From positions 1 through 64,000 of the forward strand of contig CAMVQS010000003.1 in assembly GCA_947169685.1 (NCBI GenBank): 64,000 nt of DNA. The letters run 5' to 3'. The DNA is from an uncultured Prevotella sp. (GTDB lineage: Bacteria > Bacteroidota > Bacteroidia > Bacteroidales > Bacteroidaceae). Shown piece after piece: positions 19,193 to 26,961 of the stretch. A program made the position numbers and the translations under genes. How positions within the stretch are numbered: the first letter of the stretch is position 1; every line of letters starts with the position of its first letter. The notes beneath the pieces were generated by a model. That model saw only the letters and a list, made by a program, of their open reading frames with translations, was not told the origin of the DNA and did not search any database.

Positions 19193-20197
19193 ATGAGATA
19201 CACATTATTTATAATAGGGGCGCTGAGCATCCTGACGGGATGCAAGAGTGCCAACAAGCCTGTTCAGGAAGAAGAAACACAGCAGCCTGTCGCTGTGCAG
19301 TTTGTGGCTGACTCAGCCTTTGCCTATTGTCAGTCACAGTGTGACTTCGGTCCGCGTGTCATGAACAGTGAGGCACATGAGCGTTGTGCACAGTGGATTC
19401 AGCAGACGTTCGAGCAGTTCGGTTGCGACGTAGAGCTGCAGAAAGCCAACCTTACCGGCTATGACGGTACGGTGCTCCGCTCTACCAACATCATTGCACG
19501 CACCAAGGGAACTGTAGGACCGGCCAAGCGCGACGCCATCCTCATCTGCGCCCACTGGGACAGCCGCCCCTGGGCCGACAACGACCCTGACGAGGCCAAC
19601 CACCACAAGCCCGTCCTGGCAGCCAACGACGGTGCCAGCGGCGTGGGAGTAATGCTCGAACTGGCACGTATCGTCCAGCAGCATGGCGACAGCCTCAAGG
19701 TCGATGTCGATTTTGTCTGCTTCGACGCCGAGGACTGGGGCATCCCCCAATGGGCCACCGTGTCCGACCCAGGCAACACCTGGGCGCTGGGTTCACAGTA
19801 CTGGGCAGCTCAGTATGCAACCAAGGGTCTGAATCACTACCGCTACGGCATCCTGCTCGACATGGTGGGCGGACAAGGAGCCCGCTTCTATCAGGAAGTC
19901 ATGTCGAAGCAATACGCATCAGGCATTGTCGATAAGGTATGGGCAGCCGCCAAGGTGGCAGGCTACGGCAGCGTGTTCCCCACCGATGAGGGAGGCGGTG
20001 TCACCGACGACCACCTGCCCGTGAACCAAGTGGCCAAGGTACCCTGCATCGACATCATCTCCTACTACCCCGACTGCCGCCAGAGCTCCTTCGGTCCCAC
20101 GTGGCACACCGTCAACGACGATATGAACCACCTGGACCGTGCCACCCTGCAGGCCGTCGGCCAGACGCTGGTGCAGGTTCTTTTCTCTGAAAACTAA
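19193..20197 (+). CDS. M28-family peptidase or glutaminyl-peptide cyclotransferase lipoprotein
   Basis: The 334 aa protein has a lipobox LTGC (Cys17) and an M28 zinc fold: CAHWDSRPWAD (119-129), NDGASGVG (metal ligand Asp146), FDAEDWG (Glu180) and TDDHLPV (His ligand). The single-zinc-like pattern and WDSRPWADND segment resemble bacterial glutaminyl cyclases, which convert N-terminal Gln to pyroglutamate after signal peptide removal. In Bacteroidetes many exported proteins start with Gln after cleavage, as several in this window do, so this enzyme could act on them. Aminopeptidase activity cannot be excluded. Confidence 0.82.
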   Translation: MRYTLFIIGALSILTGCKSANKPVQEEETQQPVAVQFVADSAFAYCQSQCDFGPRVMNSEAHERCAQWIQQTFEQFGCDVELQKANLTGYDGTVLRSTNIIARTKGTVGPAKRDAILICAHWDSRPWADNDPDEANHHKPVLAANDGASGVGVMLELARIVQQHGDSLKVDVDFVCFDAEDWGIPQWATVSDPGNTWALGSQYWAAQYATKGLNHYRYGILLDMVGGQGARFYQEVMSKQYASGIVDKVWAAAKVAGYGSVFPTDEGGGVTDDHLPVNQVAKVPCIDIISYYPDCRQSSFGPTWHTVNDDMNHLDRATLQAVGQTLVQVLFSEN

Positions 20198-20239
20198 AAA
20201 GCTATTCCCTACAATCATTAACTAACTTATTATACATTT

Positions 20240-20444
20240 ATGAAAAACTGTTCTTACCGCTTCTGCTCTTCGTAGCAGCAACTGCACAGGCAGCAGAAAA
20301 CCCCGTGTTAACAATCGAAGGAGGTCAGGTTCAGGGCGTCTTGGCCGATGACCATCCAGATGTTTATGTATATCGTGGCATTCCCTATGCTGCGCCTCCC
20401 ATCAAGGAGAATCGATGGAAGGCGCCACAGCCCGTCGGAACGTG
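20240..20444 (+). pseudogene. Carboxylesterase type B, N-terminal remnant
   Basis: From ATG 20240 the frame is broken in the A run at 20243-20247. Reading past one missing base gives a signal peptide LFLPLLLFVAATAQA, then GGQVQGVL, VYVYRGIPYAAPP and ENRWKAPQPV, the hallmark start of carboxylesterase type B enzymes (GxxxG...GIPYAxPP...R...P). It stops at TGA 20442-20444, exactly where a perfect palindrome begins, after about 67 codons of a gene that should have about 500. The rest of the gene is absent. This marks the left edge of the island. Confidence 0.85.
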
Positions 20445-20466
20445 ACAGGTACCAGGTACCTGTCAC
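20442..20466. repeat. 25-bp perfect palindrome at the island edge
   Basis: GTGACAGGTACC (20442-20453), one central A, and GGTACCTGTCAC (20455-20466). It begins at the stop that truncates the esterase remnant. It is REP-like in form but differs from the 7683-7732 hairpin. Confidence 0.8.
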
Positions 20467-20523
20467 ATATCAGACATATCCCACCGTCATCCGTCATAAT
20501 GCCATGCGCCCAGTGGCATTGAG

Positions 20524-21588
20524 TCATATCGCGTCTGCAATCCATTGTTTGTAAAATGGGTCTTCAATTTCATAACGATCTGTGTAAATCACATAGCCAT
20601 CCTTCTGCAGTTTCTTCAATGCACTATATATGGTGCTCGTTCGATGCTCTCCAGTTTGAAGCGGTCTGTCTGTTGCCAGACGTTGCATAATCCATTTATT
20701 TGTGCGGTTAAAGTTCATCCAAAGACGCTCATAGTCCAGTGAATGTGATGTGACAATACGGTTGATCGCCTTAGTGAAAGGGTCTGTCTGCTCTGGCTCC
20801 AGCATTCCCACCTGCCAAATGTTGGATGCCAATTGTTGTGAGTAATACGGATGGCATGCCGTATAGTCGAGGATGCGGTTTGCCAGTTCATTGCAACTAT
20901 CAGGAAAACAAGTTGCCAGCCGTTCGGAAAGATAGCGGAAGAAGTCATCGCGTGGCAATTTGCTCAGACGCATCAGTTCACCAAAATGATAGAACGGTGA
21001 TTTCTTGTCTTCAAAGATCTCAGTCATCATACTCTCTTGACTCCCTAAGAGGATGTAGTTGATATGCTCCTGCTTTTGCATGATGGCTCTCAGTTCCTTG
21101 TCCAATCTCGGTGCGATGTCGCGTATCTCCTGAAATTCATCAAGCACGACAATCATCCTTTCCTCTTTGGTATGAGCTTTTTCTATCAACGTCATTACGT
21201 CTTCAAGTAATACCGTTGCTTCTGCTGTTGGCTGGAATGCCACATCCATTGACCCTGTTACTGGGTTTGTGGAAATGGTGGGGATGATACGGAAATGCGT
21301 TATCAGGTGACGCACACGCTCCATGGGGTGCACTTTAAAAAACTCCCTGAGCAACTTGGCCGAAAGGTCTGCCACAGATGTCACTTGTTGCAGATTGACC
21401 GTGATATGCTTACGTCCAGACTTCTTCACGGCTTTTTCCACCACACTACTCTTGCCGAAGCGACGGGGGCTGATGAGTATCAAGTGGTTGGCGCTGTTTA
21501 CGAATTGGCAGATATATTCTACCTCATCCACCCTGTCCGTGAAGTATTCTTCCTCCACGATGGTGCCGAATTTGAAAGGATTCTCCAT
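20524..21588 (-). CDS. Orphan ATP-binding protein, archaeal-ATPase-like AAA family
   Basis: The 354 aa protein opens MENPFKFGTIVEEEYFTDRVDE, typical of the ATPase family common as multiple copies in Prevotella and Bacteroides. It has a Walker A variant SPRRFGKSS (about 39-47), Walker B MIVVLDEFQEI, a sensor-like LLGSQESMM and a C-terminal winged-helix region (IYSALKKLQKDGYVIY). These are STAND/AAA-like proteins; a DNA-linked or defence role has been suggested for relatives but none is assigned. It is alone, with its own promoter at 21630-21659. Confidence 0.82.
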   Translation of the reverse strand: MENPFKFGTIVEEEYFTDRVDEVEYICQFVNSANHLILISPRRFGKSSVVEKAVKKSGRKHITVNLQQVTSVADLSAKLLREFFKVHPMERVRHLITHFRIIPTISTNPVTGSMDVAFQPTAEATVLLEDVMTLIEKAHTKEERMIVVLDEFQEIRDIAPRLDKELRAIMQKQEHINYILLGSQESMMTEIFEDKKSPFYHFGELMRLSKLPRDDFFRYLSERLATCFPDSCNELANRILDYTACHPYYSQQLASNIWQVGMLEPEQTDPFTKAINRIVTSHSLDYERLWMNFNRTNKWIMQRLATDRPLQTGEHRTSTIYSALKKLQKDGYVIYTDRYEIEDPFYKQWIADAI

Positions 21589-21629
21589 ATTACGATTATT
21601 TTCGTTACGACTTTTTTCGTAGTCTGCTG

Positions 21630-21660
21630 CAAAGATAATAAATTGTTCTCTAACATCAAA
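21630..21660 (-). promoter_or_regulatory. Promoter of the orphan ATPase gene
   Basis: On the minus strand TTTG (21660-21657) and TATCTTTG (21637-21630) are separated by 19 bp, the consensus spacing; the ATG is at 21588. Confidence 0.7.
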
Positions 21661-21983
21661 ATAAATGTGAATAAAAATATTACAATCCTACATTATTCAC
21701 TCCTATCCCTCCGTAAATCCATAACTCCGATAATCCATCTTCCATCTTACACCCGCCTTCATACATCAGACATATTCCACAATCCCGATTGCTTCTTCCG
21801 TCAAGCCTTGGCATTTTCACAAGGAGCCCATCCTATTGGAACTCGTCAAGAATGGATCATCAGAACCGTCCCGCTTTCTGAAGCGAAATGAATTTCAAAT
21901 GCGGAGGTGTGGCCTGACTTCGCCGAATTCACGCGGCAAAGATACAAAATAATTTTGAAATTCAATCACAATTTTAATAATAA

Positions 21984-22052
21984 ATGCGACAGTTGGCCGT
22001 ATTTTGATGCGACAGTTGGCCGTATTTTGATGCGACAGTTGGCCTTCTTTTA
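21984..22052. repeat. Three tandem 23-bp repeats next to traX A
   Basis: ATGCGACAGTTGGCC starts at 21984, 22007 and 22030, an exact 23-bp period; the third copy diverges after GGCC. The same unit occurs in inverse orientation as two copies at 31636-31681 beside traX B, so the repeats belong to the mirrored ends of the locus. Confidence 0.85.
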
Positions 22053-22734
22053 CGCATCAAGTAGTAAGCCAGTACGTGCGGAGCAGGTAGAGCAGCAGGA
22101 GGTGGAGAGGGTAGAAGGCGTAGAAGAAGTACTTGCCGAAGGAACCGGTGATGAATCCGCGCTTGCCGTTATACAGCGCCAGCAGGGCGAAGCCCGCTGC
22201 CACACCAGGAATATATCGCCTTGCAATGATGCAAGTACCTAAGAACAACTTCAGCACCTTCTGTTCACGCAGCACGTAGAGCAGCAAGATAAGGCCCACG
22301 CCACCTATATTATAATCCACCTTCAGGACATACGCTGCGAGGAATACCGTTATGAGCGCAAGCGTCTGCCGCATCCAGTTTTCTTTCATATACTCCCAGA
22401 GATACAGCGTCAGGAAACCCAACAGCAGCGTGAACCCCACGTTGCCGTGCAGCCAGAACTTACTGTTGAGGTGTGCCAATGCCCACGGAGCTTGCGACAC
22501 AAGGGCAAACACCAGCAGGTTACGTCCATATTTCCTGCGGTCATGAGTATGGATGAACCCCTCCACCAGCAAGAAGGCAAACACAGGGAATGCCACACGT
22601 CCCACGGTGTGCATCAGCCGGCACAGCTCCGGCCATTGGTGAAGCACGGGCAAGTACGATGCCGCATGGTCAATCGCCATTGTCACCATCGCAATGACCT
22701 TCAGCCAACTGCCGTTGAGTATTTGGTAGTTATT
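22053..22734 (-). repeat. 682-bp inverted repeat, left arm (traX A)
   Basis: This segment and 30957-31638 are inverted copies of equal length. The encoded proteins are about 96 percent identical. Arms begin at AATAACTACC inside the traX start and end just after the stop at TTGATGCG. Confidence 0.85.
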
Positions 22735-22740
22735 GGACAT
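22057..22740 (-). CDS. TraX-family membrane acyltransferase (copy A)
   Basis: TraX proteins are multi-pass membrane proteins related to acyltransferases; F-plasmid TraX is needed for N-acetylation of pilin. The 227 aa product has about seven hydrophobic segments, the MAIDHAASYLP motif, GRVAFPVFAFLLVEGF and a basic HDRRKYGRNLL loop. The start MSNNYQ at 22740 overlaps the end of the QueC-like gene by 11 bp; longer starts upstream read into that gene and are rejected. The nearly identical copy B is placed the same way at the end of the other cassette, so it is probably a cassette part that acylates the peptide or its partner. Its substrate is inferred only from context. Confidence 0.8.
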   Translation of the reverse strand: MSNNYQILNGSWLKVIAMVTMAIDHAASYLPVLHQWPELCRLMHTVGRVAFPVFAFLLVEGFIHTHDRRKYGRNLLVFALVSQAPWALAHLNSKFWLHGNVGFTLLLGFLTLYLWEYMKENWMRQTLALITVFLAAYVLKVDYNIGGVGLILLLYVLREQKVLKLFLGTCIIARRYIPGVAAGFALLALYNGKRGFITGSFGKYFFYAFYPLHLLLLYLLRTYWLTT

Positions 22741-23482
22741 GGGAATCTTTTTTCTTTTTCTCTTTCTTCTTAAACATATTCTTGATGTTATAGAGTATCT
22801 TCCCCGTAATAGGGATCTTAACCCCTTCCTTCTCAAAGGAACGACAAGGAAGACAATGTCCACAAGGGAATCCCCAGACAGGCTTCAGACACGACCATGT
22901 ATGCTTTACCACATTTTTGTATCCCATAGCATACAGTTCTTCTATTTCCTCCTTCTTCGTTTTATGGTACAACGACTTGGGGAAATAGAAATGTCCGAAC
23001 AGATTAATAACATCTTGGTCTGCTCGTGTTTTATCAATCATTAGCACATCGTAATCTGCATCAGGATGTGGAATGAGTAGTGTCTCATCTATTGCTTTGA
23101 CAATGGTCCCGTTTGGAGAGAACTGAAGCCCCATTTCCATCATTAAGTTGTTATGTGCCGCATATTTAGCAAGCCAGTAGTATTGTAGGCTGCTTGTACC
23201 TTTTCCAGGAAAAAGGTACATCCATGAATCAAAGATCTGGTTATTTTTAGCTATATCTTTCTCTTCTATGAGGATAATGTCTGACAATGTTGCACGAGTC
23301 TTATTATCTTTTCGCAATAAATGGACTATTTTATCCATCGCATGCAGTTCCTGTTGCAAGGATTTCCTTTTTCCTACGATATAATATGGCTGTATGATGC
23401 ATTCACGACGAGACAGCTCTACTATTCGATAGGTGCTGTCTAATCCTCCTGTCCACAATATGTTAATGTGCCTATTCTCCAT
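22730..23482 (-). CDS. QueC-like PP-loop ATPase of cassette A
   Basis: The 250 aa protein has an N-terminal PP-loop ILWTGGLDSTYR (8-19, matching SGGxDST) and a C-terminal four-cysteine zinc site, Cys198, Cys207, Cys210 and Cys213 (SCLKPVWGFPCGHCLPCR), the arrangement of QueC, 7-cyano-7-deazaguanine synthase. QueC activates a carboxylate with ATP. No other queuosine genes are nearby, so a substrate in the peptide pathway, such as a carboxylate of the precursor, is more likely. It has a very lysine-rich tail. It starts inside the end of the radical SAM gene (11-bp overlap) and overlaps traX A. The cassette B gene in this slot is an unrelated ATP-using enzyme. Confidence 0.75.
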   Translation of the reverse strand: MENRHINILWTGGLDSTYRIVELSRRECIIQPYYIVGKRKSLQQELHAMDKIVHLLRKDNKTRATLSDIILIEEKDIAKNNQIFDSWMYLFPGKGTSSLQYYWLAKYAAHNNLMMEMGLQFSPNGTIVKAIDETLLIPHPDADYDVLMIDKTRADQDVINLFGHFYFPKSLYHKTKKEEIEELYAMGYKNVVKHTWSCLKPVWGFPCGHCLPCRSFEKEGVKIPITGKILYNIKNMFKKKEKKKKDSHVQ

Positions 23483-24794
23483 CTTTATAGACTATGTATT
23501 GCTCCAGCATGCCTTCTTCTATCTTACGAATATTCTCTCTACGTATGTCTTCATAGCAGACATTGTCTTCTGAACAAATTAAAAGCCTATTACATTGTGG
23601 ATAATATACGCAGTCTTTACATATTATTTCATCTTTGGGACGTTCTTTGAAACGGTTAATCACCGCTAAATTGTTTTCTTCAGTATTGATATGACCATAG
23701 AATTCGCTATCTATGTAGTGCTCACATTTCCCCAAATATCCATTTGGGGTTATCACAACACTTCTGTCATTATCTGCCATACAGTGATTCACTCTAAATT
23801 TCGTAGGAAGTTTCGGTTTGGTTTTATAATGATAGTTTTTTATAAGTTGTTCTAGCTCCATTCGTTGCTTGTATATTACATTTCGTTCTTCCTGTGTTCG
23901 TTTGGTATTTCCTTCTATGTAGTCAAATAATACATGAGAGTAGATTGTTAAAAAGCTATTCTCGCCAAATCGCTCGTGAAGTTCTCTTACCAGAGTGAAC
24001 ATGTTGTCAATGTTATGCTTATCCACATTCAACCGGATAATTACCTTGATTTCGGCAGCAGTTAGTTTTCCAATGTTATCTAACACCTGCTGATAAGCGT
24101 TTCCATCCTTATAGATATACCGCTTACTACGATTATAGATTTCTTCAGTACCATCAAGTGTAATCTGCACTTTTTTTAGTTTCCAAAGTTGCTTGGCACG
24201 TTGAATAACATTGTCATCGAACAAATAGCCATTACTTACCATAGTGGAAGTCAGTTTAATTCCACTATCCTTCAGTTGCTGGCAAATAATGTCAATAACA
24301 TGAACATTATATAACGGTTCACCCCCAAACCAACGAATATGTATATCATTGTTTTGCTGTCTAACAATGAACTGCGCAACCCGCTTAGCTGTCTCTATGC
24401 TCATGTGGATGTGGGCTGCATTTTTTTCAAAACAGTAAAAACAACGGGCATTACAATCTGAAGTAGGAAGGATAACAAAATTATCCATTCCTGTATTTTT
24501 CTTTTCAAAAAGCATTGCCATTGACTTCACCTGCTTACAAAGTTTTTTGTCATCGTGGTCTTGTGGAACTAAAAACCATAATTCAAATAGTTCATCTAAT
24601 TCCATGAGGTGCTGAGCCTCTTCTTTGTTTAGCCATACTAAGCATAGTGTGAGAGTATTATAAATCAACAACCCATCTTCAACATGTTGTTGTATAACAT
24701 ATGTTAACAGACGAAGAGGGAATTGGTCTTCTTTTCGTTTTTGCTGTCCAATAATCTTATCTACTATAGTAGTAGGAGGGATAATAATCTGCAT
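23472..24794 (-). CDS. Radical SAM/SPASM peptide maturase (cassette A)
   Basis: Radical SAM enzymes of this type install thioether or carbon-carbon links in ribosomal peptides. The 440 aa protein has the CNARCFYC motif (Cys114, Cys118, Cys121), the IRWFGGEPL glycine-rich SAM-binding segment, and a SPASM domain with auxiliary-cluster cysteines (LGKCEHYI, CKDCVYYPQCNRLLIC, CYED). Its first 90 residues are a separate N-terminal domain that could bind a leader. The ATG at 24794, right after the upstream lipoprotein stop, aligns with the start MQIIQPP of the cassette B homologue; an in-frame ATG at 24815 lies inside the lipoprotein gene. Confidence 0.9.
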   Translation of the reverse strand: MQIIIPPTTIVDKIIGQQKRKEDQFPLRLLTYVIQQHVEDGLLIYNTLTLCLVWLNKEEAQHLMELDELFELWFLVPQDHDDKKLCKQVKSMAMLFEKKNTGMDNFVILPTSDCNARCFYCFEKNAAHIHMSIETAKRVAQFIVRQQNNDIHIRWFGGEPLYNVHVIDIICQQLKDSGIKLTSTMVSNGYLFDDNVIQRAKQLWKLKKVQITLDGTEEIYNRSKRYIYKDGNAYQQVLDNIGKLTAAEIKVIIRLNVDKHNIDNMFTLVRELHERFGENSFLTIYSHVLFDYIEGNTKRTQEERNVIYKQRMELEQLIKNYHYKTKPKLPTKFRVNHCMADNDRSVVITPNGYLGKCEHYIDSEFYGHINTEENNLAVINRFKERPKDEIICKDCVYYPQCNRLLICSEDNVCYEDIRRENIRKIEEGMLEQYIVYKDGE

Positions 24795-24795
24795 A

Positions 24796-25827
24796 TTATT
24801 CCAAAGCAACTCCACCTAAACCGACCTCCGAATCGTAAGGAGTAACATAGGCAGAGGGGGTCGTTGTTAAAGCTAATCCAGTAAAGGCTATTCCTCGAAC
24901 TGTGCCCCTTTCCCAATTACGTGAATCACTATTATCCAATGTCATTGTCTGTGAATAACAATTACCATTAGAATCCCATACATAAGCTGTTATGGTTTTT
25001 CCTCGTAAATCTATAGGGGGAACAACTAGATAGGCCGTTAACACATTCTTGGTAGCCAGAGGGGCACTCTTAATTAGTACATATACGAAATTGGTGTTAT
25101 TCTCTGCTATGAATGGTTGAGATTCTGGAGTATGTTTGCCATTCGCATTTTTATGAACATCAAACAAATCAAAGTATCCCTTTTGGGGGAAACCGTTATA
25201 ATCAATTGCTAATACGACCTTACGGTAATCTGCATTAGTTGGAGCATAGCACTGAAATCTTAATATACATGCCATGTTTCTTAGCGAAGCATGGAAAGTT
25301 CCATTATCTGCACGTGTGGTGTCTGTCGCTTCAAAAATATGCTCTCCCAAATGTTCGTGGTTGGTATTAACTGATTGTATTTGAGGTTTGCCGTAATCCC
25401 ATGGAATCCTATTATAATTTCGGTTGTAAAAATTAAAAGGCAAGTATGTTGAATACATAATACCATCCTTAGTCATCCATCCTTGCGCTTCAATAAGTAC
25501 TCCCGATGCTGTTTCCCCTTCTTTTAATGGTAAAACAAATGGTATTTGATAACCACCGTCGGGGAAAATACCCAAAGTATCCGTATGCTCAAAAAGTATA
25601 CCAATATTTTGCCCCGTACCAGTAGTAGTTGCACGGGTTGTAACCAAGGAGTCGTTATTTTGTTCATCTATGGAAGGCTCGAGCTTACTGGAGTCCAAGG
25701 GAAGTCTACTGACAATAATGTGATCTACACGACTATAACCTGTCCATTCGTCTACATTTGTTGAACACGACACAACAAGACAGATGAACAATTGAGAAAC
25801 AAAGCAATTTTTAAAATAACGCCTCAC
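24796..25827 (-). CDS. Fimbrillin-like lipoprotein of cassette A
   Basis: The 343 aa product has a lipoprotein signal ending VVSC (Cys21), so it should sit on the outer membrane. The body resembles the fimbrillin/Mfa-like family: TRATTTGTGQNIGILFEHTDTLGIFPDGGYQIPF, STYLPFNFYNRNYNRIPWDYG, and a late beta-rich half. It ends LGGVALE; the cassette B homologue ends FNGVAIE, a conserved tail. It begins 22 bp after the precursor peptide and abuts the radical SAM gene. It could be a receptor, anchor or immunity protein for the modified peptide; none is shown. Its A+T content is higher than that of the fimbrillin operon at 33-51 kb. Confidence 0.72.
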   Translation of the reverse strand: MRRYFKNCFVSQLFICLVVSCSTNVDEWTGYSRVDHIIVSRLPLDSSKLEPSIDEQNNDSLVTTRATTTGTGQNIGILFEHTDTLGIFPDGGYQIPFVLPLKEGETASGVLIEAQGWMTKDGIMYSTYLPFNFYNRNYNRIPWDYGKPQIQSVNTNHEHLGEHIFEATDTTRADNGTFHASLRNMACILRFQCYAPTNADYRKVVLAIDYNGFPQKGYFDLFDVHKNANGKHTPESQPFIAENNTNFVYVLIKSAPLATKNVLTAYLVVPPIDLRGKTITAYVWDSNGNCYSQTMTLDNSDSRNWERGTVRGIAFTGLALTTTPSAYVTPYDSEVGLGGVALE

Positions 25828-25849
25828 TAAAAAACGGAGTTAATGAATA

Positions 25850-25978
25850 TCAAAGACCATCACAGCTATTTGTTGGGCAATCACCGTTACACTCCTCCTG
25901 AGAGGCTGAAAGAATTCCAATAGTCATGTTCAGCTTAATCTCCTCCATCTCGGGAGTTTCATACATCTTCTTTTCCAT
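25850..25978 (-). CDS. Putative radical-SAM-modified precursor peptide A (42 aa)
   Basis: A 42-residue peptide starting with leader MEKKMYETPEMEEIKL, then a variable region ending QEECNGDCPTNSCDGL with cysteines 30, 34 and 39. The leader is identical to that of the peptide at 27610-27741, while the tails are unrelated, the classic layout of ribosomal peptide precursors with conserved leader and variable core. It sits 22 bp before its lipoprotein gene, followed by a radical SAM/SPASM maturase. There is no double-glycine site and no exporter gene in the cassette. No promoter of consensus type is visible upstream. Confidence 0.75.
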   Translation of the reverse strand: MEKKMYETPEMEEIKLNMTIGILSASQEECNGDCPTNSCDGL

Positions 25979-26098
25979 ATTACGTTTTTCTTGTTCGTGC
26001 TCCCTGTTCCCTTTAAGGAGCGGTTATCTTTACTGCGGCCGTGGGAACTCCGACCCATCATTTCTTACATACTGCCATCCACCTCGCGGCCCGAGGTG
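25929..26098 (-). repeat. Inner inverted repeat, left arm (5' UTR and leader A)
   Basis: About 170 bp that is the inverted counterpart of 27488-27659, over 90 percent identical with small indels just before the ATG. It covers the untranslated leader and the first 16 codons of the precursor; identity ends sharply at codon 17 and, upstream, at the CACCTCG hairpin. Confidence 0.88.
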
Positions 26099-26193
26099 GA
26101 TATCTTGTTCCCACCGTGGGAACAGATTGAAAGGTGCCGTGTAAGGGTTCGTTACATACTATGTAAGGCACCCTTACATAGGGGTTAACGACC

Positions 26194-26237
26194 CGAAAGT
26201 CGGTATGTTTCGGTGCGAAAGTCGGTATGTTTCGCCG
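26194..26237. repeat. Two 22-bp repeats related to those at 884-963
   Basis: CGAAAGTCGGTATGTTTCG starts at 26194 and 26216, again an exact 22-bp period. The CGGTATGT centre is shared with the units at 884-963. Nearby 26150-26180 carries TTACATA/TATGTAA variants. Confidence 0.75.
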
Positions 26238-26273
26238 GAACAGGTCAAGACCTCAAGCGACAACCCTGAAACA

Positions 26274-26440
26274 TCGATGTACACAGCGTTTGAGGTATAG
26301 GGGGTGTTGGCATAAGACCCCCCATACACCTCCCATACACCCCCCATACACTCCATAGATCTGTCAACATGAGGTCTATGGGGGGTGTATGTGAGATCTT
26401 ACCATAACACCCCCTATACCTCAAACGCTGTGTACATCGA
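26274..26440. repeat. Hairpin or MITE-like element with 35-bp terminal inverted repeats
   Basis: 26274-26308 and 26406-26440 are perfect inverted copies (35 bp), with imperfect pairing extending about 8 bp further out. The 97-bp interior holds tandem CCCATACACC units and a second imperfect stem around TCTATGG. It could be a miniature inverted-repeat element or a strong transcription barrier; no transposase is near. Confidence 0.7.
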
Positions 26441-26554
26441 CATTTCAGACGGCCATAGGAGTATGTGGGGTGTTTCTCAAAATTCTGATTCACTCCCAGC
26501 CCCCTGTGTTTCAATAAACAATGCCATGCACCGAGAGAAGTATGTTGAAAAAGT

Positions 26555-26647
26555 GTTTTTTAATTAAATTCTAACCTGGCAAACCATCTTTTTATCACTT
26601 TTTCCCGAAATTGTTTGGCGGTTCAGAAAAGTATTCATAACTTTGCC
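26555..26647 (+). repeat. 93-bp direct repeat, copy 1, with promoter of the PIN module
   Basis: Matches 27382-27474, same length, about 93 percent identical. It contains TTTG (26614-26617), 20 bp, and TAACTTTG (26638-26645), a good promoter for the antitoxin gene at 26674. Confidence 0.82.
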
Positions 26648-26673
26648 AACAAGAAAACAACAAAAGAGATATT

Positions 26674-26961
26674 ATGACAGCTTTAGCAAAGAAAATATCA
26701 GAAACGCCTATGGCCCCATACACAGAACTTTTGCGAAGTATGAAGCCGCAAGAGATACGCATTGTTGTTACCTTTTTGCAAGAGGCATTGCAAGAGGCAG
26801 AAGGGGTAAATCCAGAAGCAAATGTCTCTGAGATTATCCGCAACAAGTTTAAAGGCCTTACCATCTCGCAGGAGACCAAGGATCTCGTGCGAGACCTTTC
26901 GTTGTCTTCAGAAGAAATGGGTGATGAAAGAACACAATACATTTTAGGGTATAGACAATGA
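26674..26961 (+). CDS. Antitoxin-like protein of the PIN module
   Basis: The 95 aa product (MAPYTELLRSMKPQEIRIVVTFLQEAL) resembles small helical proteins that precede PIN-domain toxins in Bacteroidetes. It has no recognisable DNA-binding motif, but its position, size and 4-bp overlap with the PIN gene are those of an antitoxin. Its promoter lies in the upstream 93-bp repeat. Confidence 0.72.
   Translation: MTALAKKISETPMAPYTELLRSMKPQEIRIVVTFLQEALQEAEGVNPEANVSEIIRNKFKGLTISQETKDLVRDLSLSSEEMGDERTQYILGYRQ

Larger units (their letters stand above)
21589..22052. other. Non-coding gap with gene debris and tandem repeats
   Basis: This 464-bp gap holds the ATPase promoter (minus TTTG 21660-21657, N19, TATCTTTG 21637-21630), an A+T-rich stretch, and a possible coding remnant on the plus strand (about 21760-21891, ending WIIRTVPLSEAK then stop) with no start and no family I recognise. 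It also contains a second minus-strand TATCTTTG at 21944-21937 with no gene behind it, and three 23-bp repeats listed separately. Confidence 0.6.
25979..26673. other. Non-coding region between cassette A and the PIN module
   Basis: No gene is supported here. From left to right it holds the cassette A 5' UTR copy, an 8-bp-arm palindrome (26107-26123), two 22-bp units, a 167-bp hairpin element (26274-26440) and a 93-bp direct repeat with a rightward promoter (26555-26647). I find no leftward TAnnTTTG box in 26099-26673 that could serve cassette A. Short open frames across it are products of the repeats. Confidence 0.7.

Noticed and set aside
20498..20520. AATGCCA/TGGCATT hairpin as terminator of the ATPase gene
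   Set aside because: Seven-bp stem with no T tract on either strand; too weak to call.
21295..21891. 198-codon plus-strand frame
   Set aside because: Its first two thirds are antisense to the ATPase gene; only the last 40 codons fall in the gap and match no family I recognise.
21984..22052. CRISPR-like tandem repeat
   Set aside because: Contiguous 23-bp units with no unique spacers.
22057..22863. Longer traX A starting at 22863
   Set aside because: The added 41 residues are basic, lie wholly in the QueC-like gene and are missing from copy B.
26174..26567. Several 60-89 codon frames rich in Thr/Pro/Ile across the hairpin element
   Set aside because: They arise from inverted and tandem repeats, are similar on both strands, and lack start-site signals.
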